Shown: positions 33,649-43,172, counted from the first letter of the stretch. The stretch is 64,000 bases of DNA from Psychrobacillus sp032154225 (GCF_032154225.1 NZ_JALDYF010000001.1:496001-560000), one strand, 5' to 3'. The notes: generated by a model from the sequence alone, not told the origin. Translations and numbers: made by a program.

Positions 33649-34209
33649 TTACTTAACAAAACCAATTTCTTCTAGAGGCCAAAATACGATATTTGTATTT
33701 CCAATAATTTCATCAATATCAATAATACCAATATGTCGGCTATCTTTACTGTATCTTCGATTATCTCCCATTACGAATACGGAACCTTTTGGAATTTCAC
33801 CCTTTTGTATAATATCCTCTAGTGTGAAATCTTCCGTTAAAGAGCCTTCACTAATTTCGCTTTTGTACTGATCTAAATATGGTTCTGCTATTTCTTTTCC
33901 GTTAATATATAGTTGATCATTTTTATATTCAACATGATCACCCGGAAGCCCAATTACACGTTTAATGTAGTTTTTTTGCTCCGGTGCATGGAACACGACT
34001 ATATCAAAACGATCTGGCTCGCCAACCATATATCCGATTTTATTGACAACCATACGGTCACCATTTTTTAAAGTCGGCATCATTGATTCACCGTCTACTA
34101 CGATGGGTGTGAATAAAAAGAAACGGATGATTGCAGCGATTCCAAAAGCGATTAATAATGCCTTGGACCATTCCCACAATTCATTTTTCTCTTTTTTTAC
34201 TTGTTCCAT
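33649..34209 (-). CDS. lepB: Type I signal peptidase
   Basis: Membrane serine protease that cleaves secretory signal peptides; 186 residues. It has one N-terminal transmembrane helix (about 16-36), the catalytic Ser42 in DGESMMPTL, the catalytic Lys83 in YIKRVIGLPGD and the C-terminal box GDNRRYSKDSR. Its place between rplS and rbgA is common in Bacillales relatives but differs from B. subtilis 168. B. subtilis has several paralogues (sip genes), so lepB is used as a general symbol. Confidence 0.96.
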   Translation of the reverse strand: MEQVKKEKNELWEWSKALLIAFGIAAIIRFFLFTPIVVDGESMMPTLKNGDRMVVNKIGYMVGEPDRFDIVVFHAPEQKNYIKRVIGLPGDHVEYKNDQLYINGKEIAEPYLDQYKSEISEGSLTEDFTLEDIIQKGEIPKGSVFVMGDNRRYSKDSRHIGIIDIDEIIGNTNIVFWPLEEIGFVK

Positions 34210-34273
34210 CCATTCTCCCCCTTTAATTGCTTTCTTTATTGTACAAGGAAAATGTTATTCAAGCAAAAAGAAT

Positions 34274-34322
34274 GCAAAAAAATGTTGTAGCAAAAGTGAA
34301 ATCACCTTCGCTACAACATTTA
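34274..34322 (-). terminator. Strong terminator after rplS
   Basis: On the minus strand AAATGTTGTAGC pairs perfectly with GCTACAACATTT (12 bp). The stem extends inward by about seven more pairs including wobbles and is followed by a T-rich tail. It sits between rplS and lepB. Confidence 0.88.
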
Positions 34323-34336
34323 CTGTTACTCTGTTA

Positions 34337-34684
34337 TTATCTACGAAGTTCTTTAATACGTGCTGCTTTACCACGTAATTCACGTAGGTAGAACAATTTA
34401 GCACGACGAACTTTACCACGACGAACTACTTCTAAAAGTGCGATTTTTGGCGTGTGAACTGGGAAAATACGTTCTACACCAACACCAGATGAAATTTTAC
34501 GAACTGTGAAAGTTTCGCTGATTCCACCACCGCGACGTTGAATAACAACACCTTCGTACATTTGAATACGTTCACGAGTTCCCTCTACGATCTTAACGTG
34601 TACACGAACTGTGTCACCTGGACGGAAAGCTGGAAGATCTGTACGTAATTGTTCTTTTGTGATTGCTGAAATAATGTTTTGCAT
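34337..34684 (-). CDS. rplS: 50S ribosomal protein L19
   Basis: 115-residue ribosomal protein at the 30S-50S interface. The start MQNIISAITKEQLRTDLP and FRPGDTVRVHVKIVEGTRER (only partly quoted) are typical. Two adjacent ATGs (34687, 34684) follow AAGGAGAG; the second matches family starts. The leader upstream is structured (see the next entry). A strong terminator follows. Confidence 0.98.
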   Translation of the reverse strand: MQNIISAITKEQLRTDLPAFRPGDTVRVHVKIVEGTRERIQMYEGVVIQRRGGGISETFTVRKISSGVGVERIFPVHTPKIALLEVVRRGKVRRAKLFYLRELRGKAARIKELRR

Positions 34685-34692
34685 CATTTTCT

Positions 34693-34770
34693 CTCCTTGT
34701 ATAGAATGCTCATACACACATTAGCCGTTGCAGCGGAACACCCAAAATGAGTACTTCACATAGAAGTACA
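34693..34770 (-). promoter_or_regulatory. Structured rplS leader, candidate L19 leader
   Basis: The 136-base trmD-rplS gap encodes a 7-bp perfect hairpin (GTACTTC with GAAGTAC, 34751-34769) and a second element TTCCGCTGCAACGGC (about 34724-34737). L19 autoregulatory leaders are known in Firmicutes at this place. I identify it by position and stem pattern only, without a covariance model. Confidence 0.4.
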
Positions 34771-34820
34771 TAGTAAAATATATCATAAACATTGACTATA
34801 TGCAATATTTCTATGAAAGT

Positions 34821-35552
34821 TTATTGCCTTTTTAACTTTTCAATTACTTGTCTATCTGAATCACTTAAATCTGCTTGTTCTAACAACTCTGGTCTTCTAT
34901 CCAATGTACGTTTTAAAGATTGCTCTCTTCTCCATTTATCGATTTCTGCATGGTTGCCAGACAATAAAACATCCGGCACTTTATAGCCACGATATTCTGC
35001 TGGTCGTGTATATTGCGGATGCTCTAAAAGCCCAGTAGAGAATGAATCTTTTTCATGCGATTCTGCATTTCCTAAAACATTTGGCATTAGACGTACAACG
35101 CTATCGACGATTGTCATCGCCGCAAGCTCACCACCAGTAAGAACGAAATCCCCTAACGAAATTTCATCTGTTACTAAATGTTCGCGAATGCGTTCATCAT
35201 ACCCTTCATAATGTCCACATAAGAAAATTAGCTCGTCTTCCTTTGCAAGCTCTTCCGCTTTCTTTTGTGTAAAGCGTTCTCCTTGCGGGCAAAGTAAAAT
35301 AATGCGTGGTTTCTTTTCATTGCCATTAGTAAGTGAATCTACCCCATCGAAAAATGGCCCTGGCTGCAATACCATACCAGCCCCACCACCATACGGGTAA
35401 TCGTCCACTTTATGATGTTTATTGCCTGCGAAGTCTCGGAAATTTACTACATTTATCGCTACTTCATTCTTCTCCTGCGCTTTTTTCAAAATAGAAGAGC
35501 CAAACACTCCTTCGAACATTTCCGGAAAAAGAGACAGAATATGAATATTCAT
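34821..35552 (-). CDS. trmD: tRNA (guanine-N1)-methyltransferase TrmD
   Basis: Methylates G37 of tRNAs, preventing frameshifts; 243 residues. SPOUT-family landmarks are FPEMFEGVFGSSI at the start, DDYPYGGGAGMVLQP and the knot region EISLGDFVLTGGELAAM. Two adjacent ATGs occur; the second (35552) matches family starts. It overlaps the rimM stop with no separate Shine-Dalgarno, so translation is coupled. Confidence 0.97.
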   Translation of the reverse strand: MNIHILSLFPEMFEGVFGSSILKKAQEKNEVAINVVNFRDFAGNKHHKVDDYPYGGGAGMVLQPGPFFDGVDSLTNGNEKKPRIILLCPQGERFTQKKAEELAKEDELIFLCGHYEGYDERIREHLVTDEISLGDFVLTGGELAAMTIVDSVVRLMPNVLGNAESHEKDSFSTGLLEHPQYTRPAEYRGYKVPDVLLSGNHAEIDKWRREQSLKRTLDRRPELLEQADLSDSDRQVIEKLKRQ

Positions 35553-36070
35553 CATGACAATAGACCGTCTAACACTTCGATGACGATTTTCTTGTTTTCA
35601 ATGTCAACTGATTTTACAACGTCCTCAATATACGGAATATAATGCGCTTTTCCTTTTTCAGGTTGAACAGTCCACACATCATTTGCTCCCGTTTGAAGAA
35701 TTTCTGTAATCGTACCGATTGTTTCTCCTTCAGTCGACTCAACCGTACACCCGATAATTTCGTGATAATAAAATTCATTATCTTCTAGTTCCGTTAAATA
35801 TTTTTCGGATACTTTTAGTACTGCATCACGGAATCCTTCTACTTCCTTTAATAAACCGTAGCCTTCGAATGTTAATAAATCAAAGTTTTTATGTTTTCGA
35901 TGACTTGCTACTTTTACGATGATCGTTGGTTTTGCATCATCTGTTTTAAATAAACCAAGTTCACTTCCAACTTCATATCGCTCATCCGCAAAGTCTGTAG
36001 TTGAAATAACGCGAATTTCACCCCAAATACCGTGCGTATTCACTATCTTCCCTACTTTATACCATTCCAC
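35552..36070 (-). CDS. rimM: 16S rRNA maturation factor RimM
   Basis: 30S assembly factor acting on the S19 region; 172 residues. The N-terminal RimM domain begins YKVGKIVNTHGIWGEIRV, and the C-terminal PRC-barrel has YYHEIIGCTVESTEGETIG and HYIPYIEDVVKSVD. AGGAGGG precedes the ATG. In B. subtilis ylqD lies between khpA and rimM; it is absent here, replaced by a 112-base gap with two hairpins. Confidence 0.96.
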   Translation of the reverse strand: MEWYKVGKIVNTHGIWGEIRVISTTDFADERYEVGSELGLFKTDDAKPTIIVKVASHRKHKNFDLLTFEGYGLLKEVEGFRDAVLKVSEKYLTELEDNEFYYHEIIGCTVESTEGETIGTITEILQTGANDVWTVQPEKGKAHYIPYIEDVVKSVDIENKKIVIEVLDGLLS

Positions 36071-36083
36071 AAAGAACCCTCCT

Positions 36084-36115
36084 AAAAAAGCATCAGACGC
36101 CGTTTAAACGATGCC
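36084..36115 (-). terminator. Terminator-like hairpin in the rimM leader
   Basis: The transcript reads GCATC, an inner region GTTTAAACGGCGTCT, GATGC, TTTTTT and then AGGAGGG, the rimM ribosome-binding site. The hairpin plus T-run directly before the Shine-Dalgarno resembles an attenuator, though the stem is only 5-6 bp. Confidence 0.45.
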
Positions 36116-36144
36116 TTAGCTAGATACTTTATTTATTCTTTTAA

Positions 36145-36178
36145 CAAAAAAGGAAGAACAAAGTGTTCTCCCTTTTTG
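36145..36178 (-). terminator. Terminator after khpA
   Basis: The minus-strand stem AAAAAGGGAGAAC pairs with GTTCTTCCTTTTT (13 pairs, one wobble) and ends in TTTTTTG. It lies a few bases after the khpA stop. Confidence 0.75.
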
Positions 36179-36182
36179 TACA

Positions 36183-36416
36183 TTAATCTAAAATGTCGAC
36201 ATATGTTTTTTTCTTCTGGTGACTGCCAGCTGCTGAGTAAACAATAGTACGAATTGCTTTTGCTACTCGTCCCTGTTTGCCAATAACTTTCCCCATATCT
36301 TCAGGATGAACAGAAAGTTTATAAACGACACGGCTTACACTTTCTTCTTTTTCAATCTGAACTTTATCCGGATAATCAACTAACGGTTTTACGATTGCTT
36401 CGATCAGCTGCTCCAC
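36183..36416 (-). CDS. khpA: KH-domain RNA-binding protein KhpA
   Basis: 77-residue single KH-domain protein (YlqC in B. subtilis). The RNA-binding GxxG loop is in GKVIGKQGRVAKAIR (about residues 43-56). KhpA partners with KhpB/Jag and affects cell elongation and RNA metabolism. It follows rpsP by 14 bases. Confidence 0.95.
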   Translation of the reverse strand: MEQLIEAIVKPLVDYPDKVQIEKEESVSRVVYKLSVHPEDMGKVIGKQGRVAKAIRTIVYSAAGSHQKKKTYVDILD

Positions 36417-36430
36417 ATTGTCCCCTCCGA

Positions 36431-36703
36431 TTATTTGCCGAGTTTTGCGTTATGGAATTTCTCCATAATTCCTTGTTCTGAGAACAAGTTACGTACTGTA
36501 TCAGATGGTTTCGCACCATTTTGAAGCCATTTTAACGCTAATTCTTCGTTAATCTTAACTTCTGCTGGTTTAGTAAGTGGGTTGTAAGTACCTACTGTTT
36601 CAATTTGACGACCGTCACGTGGTGAGCGAGAGTCTGCTACTACAATACGATAGAAAGGAGATTTGTTTGCTCCCATACGTTTTAAACGAATTTTAACTGC
36701 CAT
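36431..36703 (-). CDS. rpsP: 30S ribosomal protein S16
   Basis: 90-residue S16 with the N-terminus MAVKIRLKRMGANKSPFYR and the RDGRQIETVGTYNPL segment. CGGAGGTGC precedes the ATG. It is in the ffh-rpsP-khpA order of B. subtilis, 104 bases after ffh. The spacer is AT-rich and contains a weak hairpin (GTGTT/AACAC). Confidence 0.98.
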   Translation of the reverse strand: MAVKIRLKRMGANKSPFYRIVVADSRSPRDGRQIETVGTYNPLTKPAEVKINEELALKWLQNGAKPSDTVRNLFSEQGIMEKFHNAKLGK

Positions 36704-36807
36704 TTTTTATTGCACCTCCGAATAGTTTCACACAAGATAGTATATTATCAAGCTTTTATTTGTTTGTAAAGTGTTTTTTCTTAACACCCTGTTTTTTTGT
36801 TAGAAAA

Positions 36808-38163
36808 TTATTTAAAAAGCGAGTCTAAACCAGGCATTTTCATCTTCTTTTTCCCTTTTTGTTGCATGTTTGACATTTGCTTCATCATCTTTTTCATATC
36901 TTCGAATTGCTTTAACAATCTGTTAACGTCTTGAATTGTCGTACCAGATCCTTTTGCAATTCGTTTTTTTCTTGGACCATTAATAATATCAGGCGTTGTT
37001 TTTTCTTGCGTAGTCATGGAATAAATAATCGCTTCTACACGATCCATTTGTTTTTCATCCACTTTTGCATTTTCAAGACCTTTTATTTTACCTGCTCCTG
37101 GAAGCATTTTTAAAATTTCGTCGAGTGGCCCCATTTGTTTCACTTGGCTAAGTTGATCTAAAAAGTCGTCGAAAGTAAAAGATTGCGTACGGAATTTTTC
37201 TTCTAATTCTTTCGCTTTTTCTTCATCTACATTCGCTTGTGCTTTTTCAATAAGAGACATCATGTCTCCCATTCCTAAAATACGTGAAGCCATGCGCTCT
37301 GGATGGAATACTTCTAAAGCATCCATTTTTTCGCCCATACCGACGAACTTAATCGGTTTTTGTGTAACAGAACGGATGGATAATGCTGCTCCACCTCGAG
37401 TGTCTCCGTCAAGCTTTGTTAAAACGACACCAGTAATGCCAACCGCTTCGTTAAAGTTATTTGCTACATTGACAGCATCCTGCCCCGTCATTGCATCTAC
37501 AACTAAAAACACCTCATCTGGCTCTTTAAGTGCACGGATGTCTTTTAACTCTTGCATAAGCATTTCATCAATATGCAGTCGTCCAGCAGTATCTACTAGC
37601 ACTACATCGTAATGTTCTTCTTTTGCATGTTCAATTGCTTGTTTCACAATTTCTACTGGAGAAATATCTGTCCCTAAAGAAAATACAGGAAGAGATAATT
37701 GTTTCCCTAGTGTTTCCAACTGTTGAACAGCTGCTGGACGATAAATATCGGCCGCAACTAATAAAGGATTCTTATTGTACTTTTTACGAAGTACATTTGC
37801 AAGTTTCCCAGATGTCGTTGTTTTACCAGCACCTTGAAGTCCAACCATCATAATGACAGTTGGTGGTCTAGTTGAAAAAGAAATTTGACTTTGCTCTCCG
37901 CCCATTAAAACAGTCAATTCGTCTTTAACGATTTTAACGACTTGTTGCCCTGGTGTTAAGCTTTTCATCACGTCTTGACCTACTGCACGCTCTGAAACGT
38001 TTTTCACAAATTCTTTTACTACTTTTAAGTTTACGTCAGCTTCCAAAAGTGCATAACGAACGTCACGCATCATTTCTTTAACGTCTGCCTCTGTAATCTT
38101 TCCTTTTCCTTTGATTTTCTGAATCGTCCCTTGGAGTCGCTCAGCTAATCCTTCAAACGCCAT
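36808..38163 (-). CDS. ffh: Signal recognition particle protein Ffh
   Basis: SRP54-type GTPase that binds 4.5S/6S RNA and signal peptides; 451 residues. The NG domain has GLQGAGKTTTSGKLA (about 105-120), DTAGRLHIDEML and TKLDGDTRGGAAL. The C-terminal methionine-rich M domain includes KRIAKGSGTTIQDVNRLLKQ and ends in a Met/Lys-rich tail. It is directly downstream of ylxM. Confidence 0.98.
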   Translation of the reverse strand: MAFEGLAERLQGTIQKIKGKGKITEADVKEMMRDVRYALLEADVNLKVVKEFVKNVSERAVGQDVMKSLTPGQQVVKIVKDELTVLMGGEQSQISFSTRPPTVIMMVGLQGAGKTTTSGKLANVLRKKYNKNPLLVAADIYRPAAVQQLETLGKQLSLPVFSLGTDISPVEIVKQAIEHAKEEHYDVVLVDTAGRLHIDEMLMQELKDIRALKEPDEVFLVVDAMTGQDAVNVANNFNEAVGITGVVLTKLDGDTRGGAALSIRSVTQKPIKFVGMGEKMDALEVFHPERMASRILGMGDMMSLIEKAQANVDEEKAKELEEKFRTQSFTFDDFLDQLSQVKQMGPLDEILKMLPGAGKIKGLENAKVDEKQMDRVEAIIYSMTTQEKTTPDIINGPRKKRIAKGSGTTIQDVNRLLKQFEDMKKMMKQMSNMQQKGKKKMKMPGLDSLFK

Positions 38164-38175
38164 GCATGCCGCCTC

Positions 38176-38505
38176 CTAATCCCATTCTTTTAATTGATTA
38201 ATGAGTTTAATCAGTGTCTCTTCAGATGATTGATCCTTTACTAAAAGCAGAAGCTGGTCAATATTACCCTGTCGCTGTTCGAATTTCGTAAAAAGATTAA
38301 GCTTTTCTTCATATTCTTCCAACATCGCTTCTGTTCGGCGTATATTATCATAAACCGCTTGCCTAGAAATACTGTATTCTTCCGCAATTTCTCCAAGCGA
38401 TAAATCATCTAAATAATAAAGCTGCATATAACTTCTTTGTTTATCTGTTAATAATGCTTGGTAAAAATCGAAGAGAAAATTCATACGAGTTGTTTTTTCA
38501 ATCAT
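38176..38505 (-). CDS. ylxM: SRP-associated helix-turn-helix protein YlxM
   Basis: 109-residue sigma-factor-like HTH protein that stimulates SRP function in streptococci. SLGEIAEEYSISRQAVYDNI forms the helix-turn-helix. The start MIEKTTRMNFLFDFYQALLT matches family members; ATG 38505 is well spaced from AAGGAGAG, whereas ATG 38511 is too close. It lies between ftsY and ffh. Confidence 0.93.
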   Translation of the reverse strand: MIEKTTRMNFLFDFYQALLTDKQRSYMQLYYLDDLSLGEIAEEYSISRQAVYDNIRRTEAMLEEYEEKLNLFTKFEQRQGNIDQLLLLVKDQSSEETLIKLINQLKEWD

Positions 38506-38576
38506 TTCCATCTCTCCTTACCAATTCACTTGTCACTCTCTAGTGTATAAATAGAGTGTTCTTCTGTCAAGTATTT

Positions 38577-39599
38577 TTACTTGTCTTCTTCAACATTGCT
38601 TTCAGCTTCTAGACCTTCTGCAAATAGCCCGTATACATATTTTTCCGCATCAAATGGTTGCAAATCATCCATTTGCTCACCTAAGCCTACAAATTTCACT
38701 GGAATATGCAATTTTTTTCGAATAGCTAAAACGATTCCGCCTTTTGCAGTTCCGTCTAGCTTCGTTAAGACAATACCTGTTACATTTGTTGCTTCTTTAA
38801 ACGTTTGCGCTTGCACAAGTGCATTTTGCCCAGTAGTAGCATCTAAAGCAAGTAGTACTTCATGCGGAGCATTCGGTATTTCCCGAGAAATAACGCGATG
38901 AATTTTTTCTAATTCATTCATCAGGTTTACTTTGTTTTGAAGTCGTCCAGCAGTATCGCATATTAAAACGTCTACATTTCTCGTTTTCGCAGCACTTAAC
39001 GCATCGTACATGACAGCAGCAGGGTCTGAACCTTCCGCTTGCTTAATAACCTCTACGCCTACTCGATCTCCCCACACCTGAAGTTGATCAATTGCTCCTG
39101 CACGGAATGTATCTCCAGCAGCAAGCATCACTTTTCTTCCTTCATTTTTAAAGCGATTTGCAAGTTTTCCGATAGTAGTTGTTTTACCTACACCATTTAC
39201 ACCAACTACTAATATAACTGTTAAACCTTCTTCTTGAAGATTTAATTCGATTATATTTTCATCACCAGCTTCATAAATTTCTACTAGTTTTTCTGAAATA
39301 ACAGATTGAATGCCTGCCGTATCTTTTATATTTTTTCGTTGTACTTCAAAGCGCAGAGCATCCATAAGCTCCATGATTGTTTCAAAACCAACATCTGCTT
39401 GCAATAAAACCTCTTCTAATTCTTCAAAAAAATCTTCGTCTACTTTACGATATTTAGCTACAAGATCATTTACTTTTGACGTAAACTGATCTCTTGTTTT
39501 TGCTAAGCCGTCTTTGAATTTATTCGTAATAGAAACAGTTTCCACCGTTTCTTCTGTAGAACCCATCATTTTTTCTTTTAACTTTTTAAAAAAACTCAT
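38577..39599 (-). CDS. ftsY: SRP receptor FtsY
   Basis: Membrane-targeting GTPase partner of Ffh; 340 residues. The short charged N-terminal A region leads to the NG domain with GVNGVGKTTTIGKLA (about 135-150), AGDTFRAGAIDQL, DTAGRLQNKVNLM and TKLDGTAKGG. It has no transmembrane segment, as usual for Bacillus FtsY. It is 16 bases downstream of smc. Confidence 0.98.
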   Translation of the reverse strand: MSFFKKLKEKMMGSTEETVETVSITNKFKDGLAKTRDQFTSKVNDLVAKYRKVDEDFFEELEEVLLQADVGFETIMELMDALRFEVQRKNIKDTAGIQSVISEKLVEIYEAGDENIIELNLQEEGLTVILVVGVNGVGKTTTIGKLANRFKNEGRKVMLAAGDTFRAGAIDQLQVWGDRVGVEVIKQAEGSDPAAVMYDALSAAKTRNVDVLICDTAGRLQNKVNLMNELEKIHRVISREIPNAPHEVLLALDATTGQNALVQAQTFKEATNVTGIVLTKLDGTAKGGIVLAIRKKLHIPVKFVGLGEQMDDLQPFDAEKYVYGLFAEGLEAESNVEEDK

Positions 39600-39615
39600 T
39601 TAATTATAAGCCCCT

Positions 39616-42600
39616 TTACGTTACTAGTTGTTCTTCTAACTTGACAGAAACTAATTTAGATATTCCAGATTCTTGCATCGTAATTCCATACAATACATCG
39701 GCGCCTTCCATCGTACCTTTACGATGAGTAATGACGATAAATTGCGTATCATGGCTAAACTTTTTCAAATAATCACTATATCGAGTAACATTTGCTTCAT
39801 CTAGTGCTGCCTCTACTTCATCCAAAATACAGAATGGTACAGGACGCGTTTGAAGAATAGAAAATAATAAAGCAATTGCCGTTAGCGCACGTTCTCCACC
39901 AGAAAGTAAAGAAAGGTTTTGCAATTTCTTTCCTGGTGGCTGAGCAACAATATCAATTCCTGTATTTAGTAAAGACGTTGGATCAGTCAAGACTAAATCT
40001 GCTTGGCCTCCACCAAATAATTCACGGAAAACAACTTTAAAATGCTTTTGAATATCATTAAATGTTGTTTCAAAGCGAATGGTCATTTCCTCATCCATCT
40101 CTTTAATCACTTCATGTAATGTTCCTTGTGCAGTAAGTAAATCCTCTCGTTGCTCCGTTAAAAACGAATGTCGTTCGCTCACTTGCTCAAACTCTTGTAT
40201 AGACCCTAAATTTATCGGTCCGAGTTCTTCAATAGAACGTTTAAGTAATTTCACTTTTTTACGAGCTAGTTGCTCTTCCATTTCGAATGGGAAATCACGC
40301 TCTGCTTCTTCTAGCGTAAGCTCATACATTTCCTCTAAATGGCTTTGTAAAGCGTTTATTTCTACTTCTAGCCTGCTTAGTTTAATCTCGATAGAACGTT
40401 CTTCATTTGTTTGAAGATTGGCTTGATATTGTAATTCCTTTAATGACCCTTCAGCGTTAGTAATATTTTGCATAAGCTTTAATCTCGTTGTTTTAGCTAG
40501 TTGAATATGCTCTATTAATCGTTCTTTTTTCGCTTTCAACTGTGCGATCGTATTGCTTATTTCTTCTGCTGAAGTACCACCATGATCATCATTTTCATAC
40601 CAAGCAATTTCTTTTTGAAGTGTGTCTATTTTTTGATTACTCGTCGCAATTGCTTGAACAAATTGAAGTCGTTCTTTCTCTAGTTGCGTCACTTGCTCAT
40701 TCACTACTGCGATTAAAGACAATAATTCACCGAGCTCGTTTTGAATTTTATCTTTTTCTTCAATCGATTGTTGTTTTGCAAGTTGAAGCTGATCAATCGA
40801 CTGTTGAATAGACACTAATAATTGTTTAATCTCTTCACTTCTTGAATTAGTTTGCTCTTTTTTACGAACTAAATCTTCATGCACATTATTTTTTTCTACT
40901 TTTTCTTCATCGTACTCTAGCAATTGATTTGTAAGCCTCGAAATAATTACTTCACACTCACGCGTTTCAGAAAGTAATGTATGTTCTTCTCCGCGCAGTA
41001 CTTCTCCGCGAAGGCGCATATCCTCTTGCTCTTGTTTTAGTTGCTGCACTTCTTGCTTTTTAGAAGCAACGGATTTTTCCGCTTGAAGTACAGTATTCTC
41101 TAACTCTATCAATTTATCATTTAGTTGCTCAAGTTCTGCTTTTCGTGTAAATAAAGAAGATTGCTGCTTAACAGAACCACCTGTTAAAGAACCACCTGCA
41201 TTAACAACATCTCCATCTAGCGTGACAAAACGGAATTTAAACTGCAAACTAGCGGCCATTTCATTGGCACCTTTTAAATCTTTTGCAATAATAATGTTTC
41301 CAAGTAAATTTTCTACGATGATTTTATACTCTTTATTGTAATGAACAAGCATATCCGCGGTATTTACATACGATGGATGCTGTTTTATAGCAGCTAATGT
41401 ATGTTCATGGATTTTGCGTGACTTCATCACTTGGAGCGGTAAAAATGTCGCTCTACCTACTCGTTTCTTTTTCAGCCAGTCAATTGCTTGTCGTGCATCA
41501 TGGCTGGAATCCGTAATAATATGCTGCGATTGTGGACCTATGGCCGTATCAATTGCATTCATAAATTCGTTCGGTATTTGGATTAACTCCGCTACAGCCC
41601 CATGAATACCTTTTAACTCTTTCTTTTCTCTTGCAATAAGAACTTCTTTAACCCCTTGGAAAAACCCTGAAAACTCCGCCTCTAATTCTTCAAGCGAATC
41701 TTTTCTTGCTTGCAGCTGATGTTTCATTTGATATGCTTTTTGCAACATCGCTTGCTGTTCTTCAAATGAAATTTCAAGACGCTCTGTTACATCGCGTGTC
41801 TTTTTGAAATCGAGTAATTTTCCCTCTAATTCTTTTTGGCAAACGAATAATAATTGAGCTAGTTCATTTTTACGATTCGTCAGTTTTTCTAACTCATCTT
41901 TTAATGCTCGGTAATCTTCTATCATTTTTTCTGAAGAGACAAGTTCAAACTGAAGTTGCTGCTCCATATGCTTCATTTCATTTTTCATCGTTGCTTCTTC
42001 GTTCAGCAAGTCGATATACGTACTTTTCAGTTCTTCTATCTCTTCTTCTACTTCAGAGGCTGATTTGCTTAACACATTATCAATATGTAGCTTTTTAGTG
42101 CGAAGCTCTTTCAGATGAGCTTGCTTTTCTGTTTTAGATACATTATTTTGTTCTAACTGTTTCTCTAGTGCCACTAGATTTACTTGCTCTTCCTCTAGTG
42201 CTTTTTTCAACTGCGCTATTTGCTGACTTGCATTTTGCTTTTTCTCAGCTAGCAACAGCTTTCTACCCTCTAAACGTTCTAATTCTGAACTTACTTCTAC
42301 TAATTCACTTTGCTCTGCATCTAACTTTTCATCAATCTCGGACATTTCTTTCCGATCTTTTTGAATACTCGCTTCCAATTCGTTTATTTGCGCTACAAGC
42401 AATTGTTTCACTTCTACAAGACTTTGTAGCTTTGTATGCAACTCTGTATTTTCTTGTACGAATAAACGTAAATCATGGGCAATTACAGCAATTTCGATAT
42501 CTTTTAGCTCTTCTGACATACGTAAATAATCAGATGCAAGGGAAGACTGAATTTGCAGTGGCTCCATGCGTCCATCTAATTCATGTAAAATATCTAGTAC

Positions 42601-43170
42601 ACGGTTTAAATTATCATCTGTTTCAAGCAGCTTATATTCTGCTTTCTTTTTACGTTGTTTATATTTAAGAACGCCCGCTGCTTCTTCAAATATAGTTCTT
42701 CTATCTTCTGGACGGCTGTTTAGTATTTCATCTACACGACCTTGTGAAATGATAGAAAAAGCTTCTTTCCCTAAACCAGAGTCCATAAATAAATCAGTAA
42801 TATCTTTCAATCTACAATTTTGTTTATTTAATAAATATTCACTATCGCCAGATCGATAAACCCTTCTAGTAACACTAATTTCCGTGAAATCTAACGCAAC
42901 TCTATTATCCGAGTTATCCAATATTAGCGTAACTTCTGCAAAATTCAGCGCTTTTCTTGAATCACTTCCAGCAAAAATAACGTCTTCCATTTTCGCCCCA
43001 CGTAGTGATTTCGCCGATTGCTCTCCTAAAACCCACCTAATAGCGTCTGTTACATTACTTTTCCCACTACCATTTGGACCGACAACTGCCGTAACACCTG
43101 GAACAAAATCAATTCCAATTCGGTCTGCAAATGATTTGAATCCAATGATTTCCAACCTCTTAAGGAACAA
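39616..43170 (-). CDS. smc: Chromosome condensation protein SMC
   Basis: 1184-residue SMC ATPase, the normal family length. Walker A is VVGPNGSGKSNVTDAIRW near residue 30. Two long coiled coils flank a hinge at about 510-660 (GVKEVLIAREKKELKGIHG ... GGSLTGGSVK). The C-terminal signature is LSLLSGGERALTAIALLF, followed by Walker B CILDEVEAALDEANV. It works with ScpA/ScpB, which are not in this window. It starts 2 bases after the rnc stop. Confidence 0.98.
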   Translation of the reverse strand: MFLKRLEIIGFKSFADRIGIDFVPGVTAVVGPNGSGKSNVTDAIRWVLGEQSAKSLRGAKMEDVIFAGSDSRKALNFAEVTLILDNSDNRVALDFTEISVTRRVYRSGDSEYLLNKQNCRLKDITDLFMDSGLGKEAFSIISQGRVDEILNSRPEDRRTIFEEAAGVLKYKQRKKKAEYKLLETDDNLNRVLDILHELDGRMEPLQIQSSLASDYLRMSEELKDIEIAVIAHDLRLFVQENTELHTKLQSLVEVKQLLVAQINELEASIQKDRKEMSEIDEKLDAEQSELVEVSSELERLEGRKLLLAEKKQNASQQIAQLKKALEEEQVNLVALEKQLEQNNVSKTEKQAHLKELRTKKLHIDNVLSKSASEVEEEIEELKSTYIDLLNEEATMKNEMKHMEQQLQFELVSSEKMIEDYRALKDELEKLTNRKNELAQLLFVCQKELEGKLLDFKKTRDVTERLEISFEEQQAMLQKAYQMKHQLQARKDSLEELEAEFSGFFQGVKEVLIAREKKELKGIHGAVAELIQIPNEFMNAIDTAIGPQSQHIITDSSHDARQAIDWLKKKRVGRATFLPLQVMKSRKIHEHTLAAIKQHPSYVNTADMLVHYNKEYKIIVENLLGNIIIAKDLKGANEMAASLQFKFRFVTLDGDVVNAGGSLTGGSVKQQSSLFTRKAELEQLNDKLIELENTVLQAEKSVASKKQEVQQLKQEQEDMRLRGEVLRGEEHTLLSETRECEVIISRLTNQLLEYDEEKVEKNNVHEDLVRKKEQTNSRSEEIKQLLVSIQQSIDQLQLAKQQSIEEKDKIQNELGELLSLIAVVNEQVTQLEKERLQFVQAIATSNQKIDTLQKEIAWYENDDHGGTSAEEISNTIAQLKAKKERLIEHIQLAKTTRLKLMQNITNAEGSLKELQYQANLQTNEERSIEIKLSRLEVEINALQSHLEEMYELTLEEAERDFPFEMEEQLARKKVKLLKRSIEELGPINLGSIQEFEQVSERHSFLTEQREDLLTAQGTLHEVIKEMDEEMTIRFETTFNDIQKHFKVVFRELFGGGQADLVLTDPTSLLNTGIDIVAQPPGKKLQNLSLLSGGERALTAIALLFSILQTRPVPFCILDEVEAALDEANVTRYSDYLKKFSHDTQFIVITHRKGTMEGADVLYGITMQESGISKLVSVKLEEQLVT

Positions 43171-43172
43171 TA

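Noticed and set aside
42168..42668. 166-codon plus-strand reading frame inside smc
   Set aside because: It is the antisense of the first SMC coiled coil; the Leu/Phe-rich composition is what reverse-complemented Glu/Lys/Gln codons give.
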